Source: Anaerolineales bacterium
GTDB taxonomy: Bacteria > Chloroflexota > Anaerolineae > Anaerolineales > Villigracilaceae
Assembly (NCBI GenBank): GCA_020060625.1
Contig: JAGUZU010000083.1
Location: 1-64,000 of the forward strand
Direction of reading: 5' to 3'
DNA length: 64,000 nucleotides
The position numbers and the translations under genes are program-made. This document shows, in pieces, positions 57,937 through 64,000 of the stretch. Within the stretch, counting starts at the first letter, position 1. Each line of letters starts with the position of its first letter. The notes under the pieces were generated by a model. It was not told where the DNA came from. It saw nothing but the letters and a program-made list of their open reading frames with translations, and did not search any database.

Positions 57937-59136
57937 ATGTCAACCACTTTATTACCCCACAAATTTGGTCCCTACGGCGGACAATTCGTCCCCGAAACGC
58001 TCATGCCCGCGCTGATCGAGTTGGAGCGTGAGTTCGTCTTGGCGCGGAATGACCCAGCCTTCAACGCAGAGTTCGACAAATTGATGGCGTCATTTGTGGG
58101 CAGACCCACGCCGTTGACTTATGCAAAACGCTTGTCCGAAAAATTGGGCGGTGCGCAAATCTATTTGAAGCGCGAAGATTTGGCGCACACGGGCGCACAT
58201 AAAATTAATAACGCGTTGGGACAGGCCTTGCTTGTCAAGCGCATGGGAAAGAAACGCATCGTTGCTGAGACGGGCGCAGGTCAGCATGGAGTCGCATCTG
58301 CCACCGCTGCGGCATTGCTCGGACTCGAGTGTGTGGTGTATATGGGTTCCGTGGACATCGCACGGCAGGAGCCAAACGTCTTCCGCATGAAGTTGCTTGG
58401 CGCGGAGGTGCGACCTGTCGAATCAGGGACGAAGACCTTGAAGGACGCCATTAACGAAGCCATCCGCGATTGGGTGACGAACGTGCGCGATACGCATTAT
58501 CTGCTTGGTTCGGCTTTAGGTCCGCACCCGTACCCGACCATTGTGCGTGAGTTTCAGTCCGTCATTGGGCGTGAGGCGCGTGAGCAAATGCTCATGGACG
58601 CGGGACGCCTGCCCGATACGGTCATCGCCTGCGTAGGCGGTGGCTCGAATGCCATCGGCGTCTTCAGCGGATTTGTGAACGACGAAGCCGTGGAACTCAT
58701 CGGCGTGGAAGCAGGTGGCAGTGGAATTTCCTCAGGCAAACATGCGGCTCGCTTCGGTGACGCGACTAAGGCGCGCGTGGGCGTCATTCACGGCACGCAG
58801 ACGTATGTCTTGCAAGATGAAGATGGACAAATCGCCGAAACACATTCGGTTTCGGCTGGCTTGGATTATGCTGCCGTCGGTCCCGAACATGCCATGCTGC
58901 GCGACAACGAACGCGCCTTCTACACCTCGGCAACGGATGAAGAAGCCTTGAACGCCTTTCATACCTTGTGCCACACCGAAGGGATTATCCCCGCGTTGGA
59001 ATCATCTCATGCAATTGCAGAGGTCATCAAGCGCGCGCCGAAGATGAAAAAGGATCAGGTCATTCTGGTCAATTTGTCAGGAAGAGGGGACAAGGATTTG
59101 AATACGGTTATCAAGGAATTAGGAAATGGGGAATAG
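57937..59136 (+). CDS. trpB: Tryptophan synthase beta chain
   Basis: The 399-residue protein starts at the ATG at 57937 after ACGGAGAA. '[16 protein letters not shown]' opens the TrpB1 type; '[19 protein letters not shown]' carries the PLP lysine; '[14 protein letters not shown]' and '[13 protein letters not shown]' are PLP phosphate loops. It joins indole and serine to tryptophan. The last codons and stop fall within the repeat at 59128-59173. Confidence 0.96.
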   Translation: MSTTLLPHKFGPYGGQFVPETLMPALIELEREFVLARNDPAFNAEFDKLMASFVGRPTPLTYAKRLSEKLGGAQIYLKREDLAHTGAHKINNALGQALLVKRMGKKRIVAETGAGQHGVASATAAALLGLECVVYMGSVDIARQEPNVFRMKLLGAEVRPVESGTKTLKDAINEAIRDWVTNVRDTHYLLGSALGPHPYPTIVREFQSVIGREAREQMLMDAGRLPDTVIACVGGGSNAIGVFSGFVNDEAVELIGVEAGGSGISSGKHAARFGDATKARVGVIHGTQTYVLQDEDGQIAETHSVSAGLDYAAVGPEHAMLRDNERAFYTSATDEEALNAFHTLCHTEGIIPALESSHAIAEVIKRAPKMKKDQVILVNLSGRGDKDLNTVIKELGNGE

Positions 59137-59173
59137 TAAATTGGAAAAACCCTATTCCCTATTCACTATTCAC
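59128..59173. repeat. 'gggaatag / ctattccc' inverted repeat at the trpB end
   Basis: GGGAATAG (59129-59136, containing the trpB stop) pairs with CTATTCCC (59152-59159), followed by ATTCACTATTCAC. It covers most of the trpB-trpA gap. Confidence 0.7.
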
Positions 59174-59189
59174 TAACAATGAGGAACCT

Positions 59190-59966
59190 ATGTACAGACT
59201 TGAATCTGCTTTTCAAAACAAACCCATCTTCATGCCCTATTTCCCCTTGGGGTATCCCGATCTGGAAATATCCATTGACGTGATCGAAGCGCTCGCTCAA
59301 AACGGCGCGGACTTGATCGAAGTGGGGCTTTCGTTCTCCGACCCGCTCGCGGATGGACCCGTGATTCAGCAAGCCACACAAGTTGCCTTGGAAAAAGGAA
59401 TCACAGTCAAGAAGTCTCTCGAAGCCGTGAAGGAACTCCGCAAACGCGGCGTGACCATTCCGCTGATTTTGATGGGCTATTACAACCCCATGCTGGCGTA
59501 TGGACTGGAGAAATTCATCCACGATGCGCGTGAAGCAGGCGCGGATGGATTCATCGTCCCTGACTTGCCGTTGGAAGAAGCGGAGGAATTCCAATCCATC
59601 AATGGCGATATGCCATTAATTCAAATGCTCGCGCCAACCTCGCCCGATGAACGCATGGAAGCGATTGCGCGAACTGCAAAGGGGTTTATCTATCTGGTTT
59701 CGGTGACTGGGGTGACGGGTGAACGCAGGGAAGTTTCAAACGACCTTGGCGATTTGATTTCGCGGGTGCGGGCACATACGTCCGTGCCAGTGTGTGTAGG
59801 ATTTGGTATCGGCACGCCCGAACAAGCCAAACAGGTCGGTCAACTCGCGGACGGGGTCATTGTCGGTTCGGCGTGCGTGAAAATGATTGGGGGGAGTCAA
59901 AAGCCTGTTGAAACAGCGAAGCAGTTCGCGGCGGAGTTTCGAAGCGCGTTATCGAACCATGGATAA
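59190..59966 (+). CDS. trpA: Tryptophan synthase alpha chain
   Basis: The 258-residue protein starts at the ATG at 59190 after TGAGGA. 'DLIEVGLSFSDPLADGPVIQQA' holds both catalytic acids (Glu in IEVG, Asp in SDPLADGP). 'LILMGYYNPMLAYGLEKF', 'GFIVPDLPLEEA' and 'VSVTGVTGERREV' are also typical. It cleaves indole-glycerol phosphate and passes indole to TrpB. It ends the trp operon. The 37-base gap to the convergent next gene has a weak 'cgcgg/ccgcg' pair but no clear terminator. Confidence 0.95.
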   Translation: MYRLESAFQNKPIFMPYFPLGYPDLEISIDVIEALAQNGADLIEVGLSFSDPLADGPVIQQATQVALEKGITVKKSLEAVKELRKRGVTIPLILMGYYNPMLAYGLEKFIHDAREAGADGFIVPDLPLEEAEEFQSINGDMPLIQMLAPTSPDERMEAIARTAKGFIYLVSVTGVTGERREVSNDLGDLISRVRAHTSVPVCVGFGIGTPEQAKQVGQLADGVIVGSACVKMIGGSQKPVETAKQFAAEFRSALSNHG

Positions 59967-60003
59967 ACGCGGGTACATTTGATTTATCCGCGATTATCTG
60001 TGG

Positions 60004-60819
60004 TTAACTTCGCTCCGTCCACGAGGGGTGGGCGTATTTTTCTTTGACCAATTCCTCGGCGCGCCTGATCTCGGTGGGGGACATCTCCCCGCGCTCGAAT
60101 CGGATGTTCAGTTCGGTTTCAAACCCCTGCACGAAGGCTTCGGCGGCGCGCGACCACGAAACTTCTGCGCCCAAAACAGACTCAACCGTTGTCGCCCGCG
60201 CGAGCAGGCGCTCTTTGGCATTTTCCCTTGCTGTTTCGGTTTCAAATACCAGCGCGTCGCAGATGCGGGTCAGGTCGCTTGTTAATGGAAGCGAGCCGTG
60301 TTGCAGCACGCCTTCCTTCTTCCGCGCCTGCGCCGAGCCGATGAGTTTTCTTCCATTGACGGTAATCTCATAAGTGGAAGGCACTTCAAAGCAAACGGGG
60401 TTTGGTTTCTTTGTGGCGGGGGCGTCGGCGTTTTCTTTGACTTCGACTGGCAAACTCAATTTGCGGACGGCATGCAATAATGCCTTTGACAGTCGGTTGT
60501 ATGATTCCAACACGCCGCCCGCAAGGATGGGTTCGTCCGCGGAGCCCGTGACAGAGTAGGTCAATTCGTCAGTATGCAGGATCGCCCGTCCCCCCGTCAT
60601 GCGGCGGACGACTTCCCAGCCGCGGGAATTCAGTCGAGTGATGTCCACGTCTTTGAGTGACTGCGCGTAGCCAAGTGAGAGGCACGGCGGATTCCACGCG
60701 TATAAACGAAGCGTGGGTTTCGATTCCCCGCGATAAATATGTTCGAGGATGGCTTCATCCGCCGCCATATTCCATGCGCCGGCGGATGGGGGAGTGTGAA
60801 GTAAGCGCCAGGTGGTCAT
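60004..60819 (-). CDS. Octanoyl-/lipoyl-transferase, LipM-like
   Basis: The 271-residue protein belongs to the BPL/LplA/LipB fold. 'WEVVRRMTGGRAILHTDELTYSVT' (RRxTGGRAxxH) is the lipoyl/octanoyl loop, 'NPVCFEVPSTYEITVNGRKLIGSAQARKKEGVLQHGSL' has a Cys (about residue 143) and a Lys as in LipM. LipM moves octanoyl from acyl carrier protein to GcvH; the Cys supports this over ATP-dependent LplA. It is the last gene of an operon with a DapA-like protein, a ParB-like protein and a metallophosphoesterase. Confidence 0.85.
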   Translation of the reverse strand: MTTWRLLHTPPSAGAWNMAADEAILEHIYRGESKPTLRLYAWNPPCLSLGYAQSLKDVDITRLNSRGWEVVRRMTGGRAILHTDELTYSVTGSADEPILAGGVLESYNRLSKALLHAVRKLSLPVEVKENADAPATKKPNPVCFEVPSTYEITVNGRKLIGSAQARKKEGVLQHGSLPLTSDLTRICDALVFETETARENAKERLLARATTVESVLGAEVSWSRAAEAFVQGFETELNIRFERGEMSPTEIRRAEELVKEKYAHPSWTERS

Positions 60820-60826
60820 GGATGTT

Positions 60827-61744
60827 TTATACGATTTTGGAAAATTTCTCCGCCGCCTCTTCCACTACCTTGTTGCCTGCGTTTTCCAAAGGAGAGCGGA
60901 TACTCCACTGCGGCAGCCCGTGTATTTTATGAAGCAAGCCTTTGAGCATGGGGGCGATGGGAGTGTATTGTTCGAGAAAGCGGCGTTGTTCCGTTACAAG
61001 TTTTTGCGCTTTGGATGGGTCTTTGCCTTCCTGAAATAAATCCCAGACTTTGCGTAAATTATCCGAGATGAGATTGGCGGGCGCAGTGATCGCGCCTTGG
61101 GCGTGGTTGATCAACGCGTGATGGAAGTAGGAATCGGTGCCGTTCAACACAAGCAAATCTTTTCCAAATCTCTGTCCGACTGCGGTTGCAAACGCCTCAT
61201 CATGTGACGAATCTTTGATGCCTGCAAATTGACCTGGGAACTTCGCTTTGAGTCGTTCGAGCAATTCCAATGAAAAGCCGATGCCTGTCATCGGCGGGAT
61301 ATGATAGCCGAGCAGGTATTTTCCCTGAGGCACGGCTTTTGTTATCACTTCGCTGAACCAGTTGAACAAGCCGTCATCGGTCACTTTGCGGAAGTAATAC
61401 GGCGGCAGGACGACAACGCCGTCGTAATTGAGTTCAAAGGCGAGTTTGGTCAATTCGATGGTTTCGGAGAGGCTGGGCGTGCCTGTGCCAGCCAGCAGTT
61501 TGAAATCCCGCACCTGGCTGCGGATGACCCGCACGGAACGCATGAAGGCTTCCCGTTCCTTTGGCGAGAAGGATGGTCCTTCGCCTGTGGTTCCGAAGAG
61601 CAATGCGCCGTGGCATCCCCTGTCGGCGAGGAAATGTATAAACGCGGGAACAGACTCAAAGTCAAAAGAGGAGGCGTCTGCTGTGAGGGGAGTGACGGCG
61701 GCGGCGTAGATTCCAGCCAGTGGATGAAGGTCGGTCATGATCAT
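60827..61744 (-). CDS. DapA/NAL-family aldolase-like protein
   Basis: The 305-residue protein starts at the ATG at 61744, overlapping the upstream stop (ATGA). The barrel has 'LFGTTGEGPSFSPKERE' (GTTGE near residue 45) and the Schiff-base lysine in 'GQFAGIKDSSHD' near 165. The Tyr-Asn-x-Pro motif of DapA is here 'LLGYHIPP', with His for Asn. It probably forms or cleaves a pyruvate-type C-C bond. True DapA function is uncertain: no other lysine genes are here and the family has many activities. Confidence 0.85.
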   Translation of the reverse strand: MIMTDLHPLAGIYAAAVTPLTADASSFDFESVPAFIHFLADRGCHGALLFGTTGEGPSFSPKEREAFMRSVRVIRSQVRDFKLLAGTGTPSLSETIELTKLAFELNYDGVVVLPPYYFRKVTDDGLFNWFSEVITKAVPQGKYLLGYHIPPMTGIGFSLELLERLKAKFPGQFAGIKDSSHDEAFATAVGQRFGKDLLVLNGTDSYFHHALINHAQGAITAPANLISDNLRKVWDLFQEGKDPSKAQKLVTEQRRFLEQYTPIAPMLKGLLHKIHGLPQWSIRSPLENAGNKVVEEAAEKFSKIV

Positions 61745-62592
61745 TCTTTCTTCTCGACGAATTTTTTTGCGGCAGTTTCGGGGGGCTGCAGGGGCTGCCC
61801 GTGTTCCTTGTATAGATAATGCTGGTGATCCAACACCCACAGATACAGGTCGCCTTCGGTTTTGCCGGGGAATTCCTTTAATATGCCGCTTTCGCGAACG
61901 ACTTCGATGATGGGCATATATACCGTATCATACCAATGCGCCACAGCCTCTTCATCCGGGATGTGCCGCTGGAAATCGATGCCCATGAAATAACCGTGAA
62001 CGGCGATGTGTTCGAGCATGCGTTCGAAGCCGTCGGGGATGGTGAGTTTTATGTTTACGCCTGGGCGGATTTTATCCAGCGAGGTGCGTTCAAGGAAGTG
62101 AACCTTTGTATGGAGGATCTGAAGGTCTTCGGGTTTGATGTTGGGGGTGATGTTCACGCGCGTGGCGCATTCGCGCACTTCGGCGTCTATGAACAGCTGC
62201 CCTTTCTCGCGCGCGACGGAAACGCGATGGTGACCATCCACCACGAAATACACTTCGCCGACTTTATACAAAACGACAGGCGGGAGGTGGATATCCTCAT
62301 AGAAGGCGCGATCCACCTTTTGCCAGCGGCTGGCAAGTTGATCTTCCTTGGGGAGGAAGGCGCGGTCAAATTCGTGATAGCGGTTCAGACTCCCGACGAT
62401 CTGATCCACGCGGACGGTTTTTACTCCCCGATAGATGGGTCCGCCGATGTGCAGTTTTTCCTTGATCTCGTCGTAGGAAAGCAGGGTGTTGACACCCCGA
62501 CCCGATATGACGGAGAATACCTGGTTGATAAACGATTTAAAGCGCGCCCGGCTGAAATCGGAGCGCACCCGCGCATTCATTTCGTTCGACAT
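61741..62592 (-). CDS. ParB/Srx-like domain protein of unknown role
   Basis: The 283-residue protein starts at the ATG at 62592, three bases after the metallophosphoesterase. Residues 55-145 have a ParB/sulfiredoxin-like core: 'VRVDQIVGSLNRYHEFDRAFLP', 'LPPVVLYKVGEVYFVVDGHHRVSVAREKG' (D-G-H-H-R matches the D/G-x-H-R of the fold). The C-terminal half (160-283), with 'FLERTSLDKIRPGVNIKLTIPDGFERMLEHI', is not recognised. No helix-turn-helix is evident, so it is not a classic ParB. Function is unknown. Confidence 0.65.
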   Translation of the reverse strand: MSNEMNARVRSDFSRARFKSFINQVFSVISGRGVNTLLSYDEIKEKLHIGGPIYRGVKTVRVDQIVGSLNRYHEFDRAFLPKEDQLASRWQKVDRAFYEDIHLPPVVLYKVGEVYFVVDGHHRVSVAREKGQLFIDAEVRECATRVNITPNIKPEDLQILHTKVHFLERTSLDKIRPGVNIKLTIPDGFERMLEHIAVHGYFMGIDFQRHIPDEEAVAHWYDTVYMPIIEVVRESGILKEFPGKTEGDLYLWVLDHQHYLYKEHGQPLQPPETAAKKFVEKKE

Positions 62593-62595
62593 TTC

Positions 62596-63219
62596 CTAAC
62601 TCACTTCTATGATTTTATATGGAAAGACATTGATGATTTTGGCGGAGCCGCTTGTTGTTGCCTGCTCTTCGAGATTGTTTCTGTAAAAATGAGTGTGTCC
62701 GTGAAGAAGGTAACGCGGCTTGGCGATGCCCATGAGCCAGTTCAAGGCTTTGAGTCCCTGGTGGGCGGGGTCTGTATCATCGTGGATGCCGAAGGGCGGC
62801 GAGTGGCTGATGAGGATGTCCAGCGCGCGCCCGTGTTCGATGCGGTTCTTCCATAACAGGGGCAGCATCCGAAACGCCCGCATATATGCCTCCAACTGGG
62901 TGTATTGGTTCACTCCGTCGGGTCGGTAGCGGATGCATCCGCCGAAGCCGCCGATCAGCAGGTGTTTGTGGCGCGCAGTTTTGAGGTCCAGGTTGGAGCC
63001 GCCCTCGGCTCTCGAACGGGAATCCTTCCAGTCGAATTCAGGGTCGTGATTCCCCGGCACATAGAGCATCGGCTTGTTCAATACGGTGACGATGTATTCC
63101 AAATAGGTGTAGGGCAGGTCGCCGCAGCCGAGGATGAGGTCCACATCATGAAAATGACCGCCTGGCGCGAGGGTATACATGCGCTCCACGACCTGGTCGC
63201 TTACCGCGAGGATCTTCAC
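62596..63219 (-). CDS. Metallophosphoesterase
   Basis: The 207-residue protein is taken from the GTG at 63219 because family members start at (V/M)KILAVSD and because a -10 box in the intergenic region would put the transcript start near 63304, inside the longer frame. 'KILAVSDQVV' begins the fold, 'DLILGCGDLPYTYLE' and 'PMLYVPGNHDPEF' (GNHD) bind metals, and 'LDILISHSPPFG' and 'LLHGHTHFYRN' (GHTH) finish the site. The usual first D-x-H is D-x-V, a variant. The phosphoester substrate is unknown. It heads the four-gene operon. Confidence 0.85.
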   Translation of the reverse strand: MKILAVSDQVVERMYTLAPGGHFHDVDLILGCGDLPYTYLEYIVTVLNKPMLYVPGNHDPEFDWKDSRSRAEGGSNLDLKTARHKHLLIGGFGGCIRYRPDGVNQYTQLEAYMRAFRMLPLLWKNRIEHGRALDILISHSPPFGIHDDTDPAHQGLKALNWLMGIAKPRYLLHGHTHFYRNNLEEQATTSGSAKIINVFPYKIIEVS

Positions 63220-63289
63220 AGCGTGGATTGTGCCGTAGAAATCGATTCCGTGCAAGTGAAGACGCCGACAAAATTGCAATTCCCATGAT

Positions 63290-63318
63290 TTGCAATTCCC
63301 TTCACTGCACACTATAAT
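63290..63318 (+). promoter_or_regulatory. Promoter for the kinase gene, overlapping a minus-strand -10
   Basis: TTGCAA (63290-63295), a 17-base spacer and TATAAT (63313-63318) form a plus-strand promoter. On the minus strand, TATAGT (63316-63311) is a candidate -10 for the metallophosphoesterase operon, so the two may compete. Confidence 0.6.
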
Positions 63319-63352
63319 TCACCCACTGTATTGAACGTGGAAGGAGACCCTT

Positions 63353-64000
63353 CTGGAAACCAAAAACATCACTTCCCCCACTGATTCGGAGTCCGGCTCG
63401 GGTGAACAATCATCCCGCCAGCAATTACAGCCTGGTATAACGCTTGTCAATCGTTACAGCATCCAGGATGTGATCGGCATTGGCGGGATGGGTTCGGTGT
63501 ACCGCGCCCGCGACATGCACTTCCCGAATGTGGCAAAGTTGGTGGCGGTTAAGGAAATGATCAACTTGGCGCCCGACCCGCTCGTGCGGCAGACGATTGT
63601 ACAGAATTTCGAGCGCGAGGCGAATATCCTTGCCACGCTTCATCATCCTTCGATTCCGCGTATTTACGATTACTTTTCGCATAACGATCACTCCTACCTT
63701 GTGCTGGAGTTCATTCACGGCAAGGACCTCGAGGCTGTGCTAAACGATACGAACGGGTTTCTGCCGGAGGATCAGATCATCAGCTGGGCAGTCCAGTTGT
63801 GCGATGTGCTGGCGTACCTGCACGACCACAAGCCGGACCCGATCATCTTCCGCGATATGAAGCCCTCGAACGTGATGATCAACCAGAACGGGGATGTGAT
63901 GCTTGTGGATTTCGGCATCGCGAAAACGTTTCAATCGGGACAGAAGGGCACGATGATCGGCACGGAGGGGTATTCTCCGCCTGAACAATATCGCGGGGAA
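63353..64000 (+). CDS. Serine/threonine protein kinase, N-terminal part (CTG start)
   Basis: The frame is open from a stop at 63332-63334 to the window end and shows no ATG, GTG or TTG before the kinase domain. A CTG at 63353 lies six bases after AGGAG (63342-63346), the best start available. The 216 visible residues have a short Ser-rich leader and then a kinase domain: 'IGIGGMGSVYRA' (ATP loop), 'VAVKEM' (Lys), 'IIFRDMKPSNVM' (catalytic loop with Phe for His), 'LVDFGIAK' (DFG) and 'GTEGYSPPEQY'. It should phosphorylate Ser/Thr in the cytoplasm. The rest of the protein, possibly with a sensor, is outside the window. Confidence 0.85.
   Translation, partial: METKNITSPTDSESGSGEQSSRQQLQPGITLVNRYSIQDVIGIGGMGSVYRARDMHFPNVAKLVAVKEMINLAPDPLVRQTIVQNFEREANILATLHHPSIPRIYDYFSHNDHSYLVLEFIHGKDLEAVLNDTNGFLPEDQIISWAVQLCDVLAYLHDHKPDPIIFRDMKPSNVMINQNGDVMLVDFGIAKTFQSGQKGTMIGTEGYSPPEQYRGE

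Overview
The window looks like part of a chromosome from an uncultured Chloroflexota bacterium, most likely class Anaerolineae. This is inferred from gene content, not from a search. The base composition is moderately GC-rich almost throughout. There is a Tad/Flp pilus assembly set with no outer-membrane secretin, which fits a cell with one membrane. Other supporting traits are a caa3-type oxidase, a fused transaldolase/glucose-6-phosphate isomerase, and abundant short palindromic repeats between and inside genes. I see no rRNA, tRNA, CRISPR array, transposase or phage gene.

Layout. 1-4.6 kb: the start of a glycosyltransferase (cut by the window edge), a small cysteine-rich protein, a radical SAM/SPASM enzyme, a nucleotidyltransferase-like protein, an EamA transporter and a lipid kinase. 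4.6-9.6 kb: a GNAT acetyltransferase and three multi-spanning GT-C-like membrane proteins. 9.6-18.7 kb: a NarL-type regulator and cytoplasmic DegS-like kinase, then cpaB, a receiver-tadZ fusion, cpaF, tadB, tadC, comF and hpf. 18.8-21 kb: an Lgt-like protein with a thioredoxin-like lipid-side partner, and a DUF429 protein. 21-29.6 kb: pentose phosphate and sugar genes (tkt, rpiB, tal-pgi), a pterin dehydratase, a GH36 alpha-galactosidase and a peroxiredoxin. 29.9-36.9 kb: a respiratory block with oxidase subunits II, I and a IV-III fusion, then SCO, a cupredoxin-like protein, SURF1 and a heme A/heme O synthase fusion. 36.9-41.2 kb: two membrane glycosyltransferase-like proteins and the primary sigma factor. 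41.3-45.3 kb: a Gld-type ABC exporter with a DUF4340 protein. 45.4-48.8 kb: an AlaX-like editing protein, a lipoprotein, cystathionine beta-synthase and a SHOCT membrane protein. 48.9-51.2 kb: one AT-rich, horizontally acquired-looking gene for an AAA_13/zinc-hook ATPase resembling the RloC anticodon nuclease. 51.3-60 kb: a complete trp operon (trpE-trpS-trpGD-trpC-trpF-trpB-trpA) behind a well-formed tRNA-Trp T-box leader. 60-63.2 kb: an operon of metallophosphoesterase, ParB-like protein, DapA-like protein and LipM-like octanoyltransferase. 63.3-64 kb: the start of a serine/threonine kinase that appears to begin at CTG.

Two themes stand out. First, the T-box has a TGG specifier and a TGGC bulge that matches the tRNA-Trp acceptor end, so uncharged tRNA-Trp should switch on both synthesis of tryptophan and its own synthetase. 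Second, short palindromic or tandem repeat words that occur between genes also occur in frame inside enzymes (EamA transporter, glycosyltransferase, tkt, tal-pgi, coxB, trpE, trpC), where they encode extra peptide segments, and they supply the stop codons of several genes. At least four genes also carry a -10 box only 6-7 bases before the ATG, which points to leaderless transcripts.
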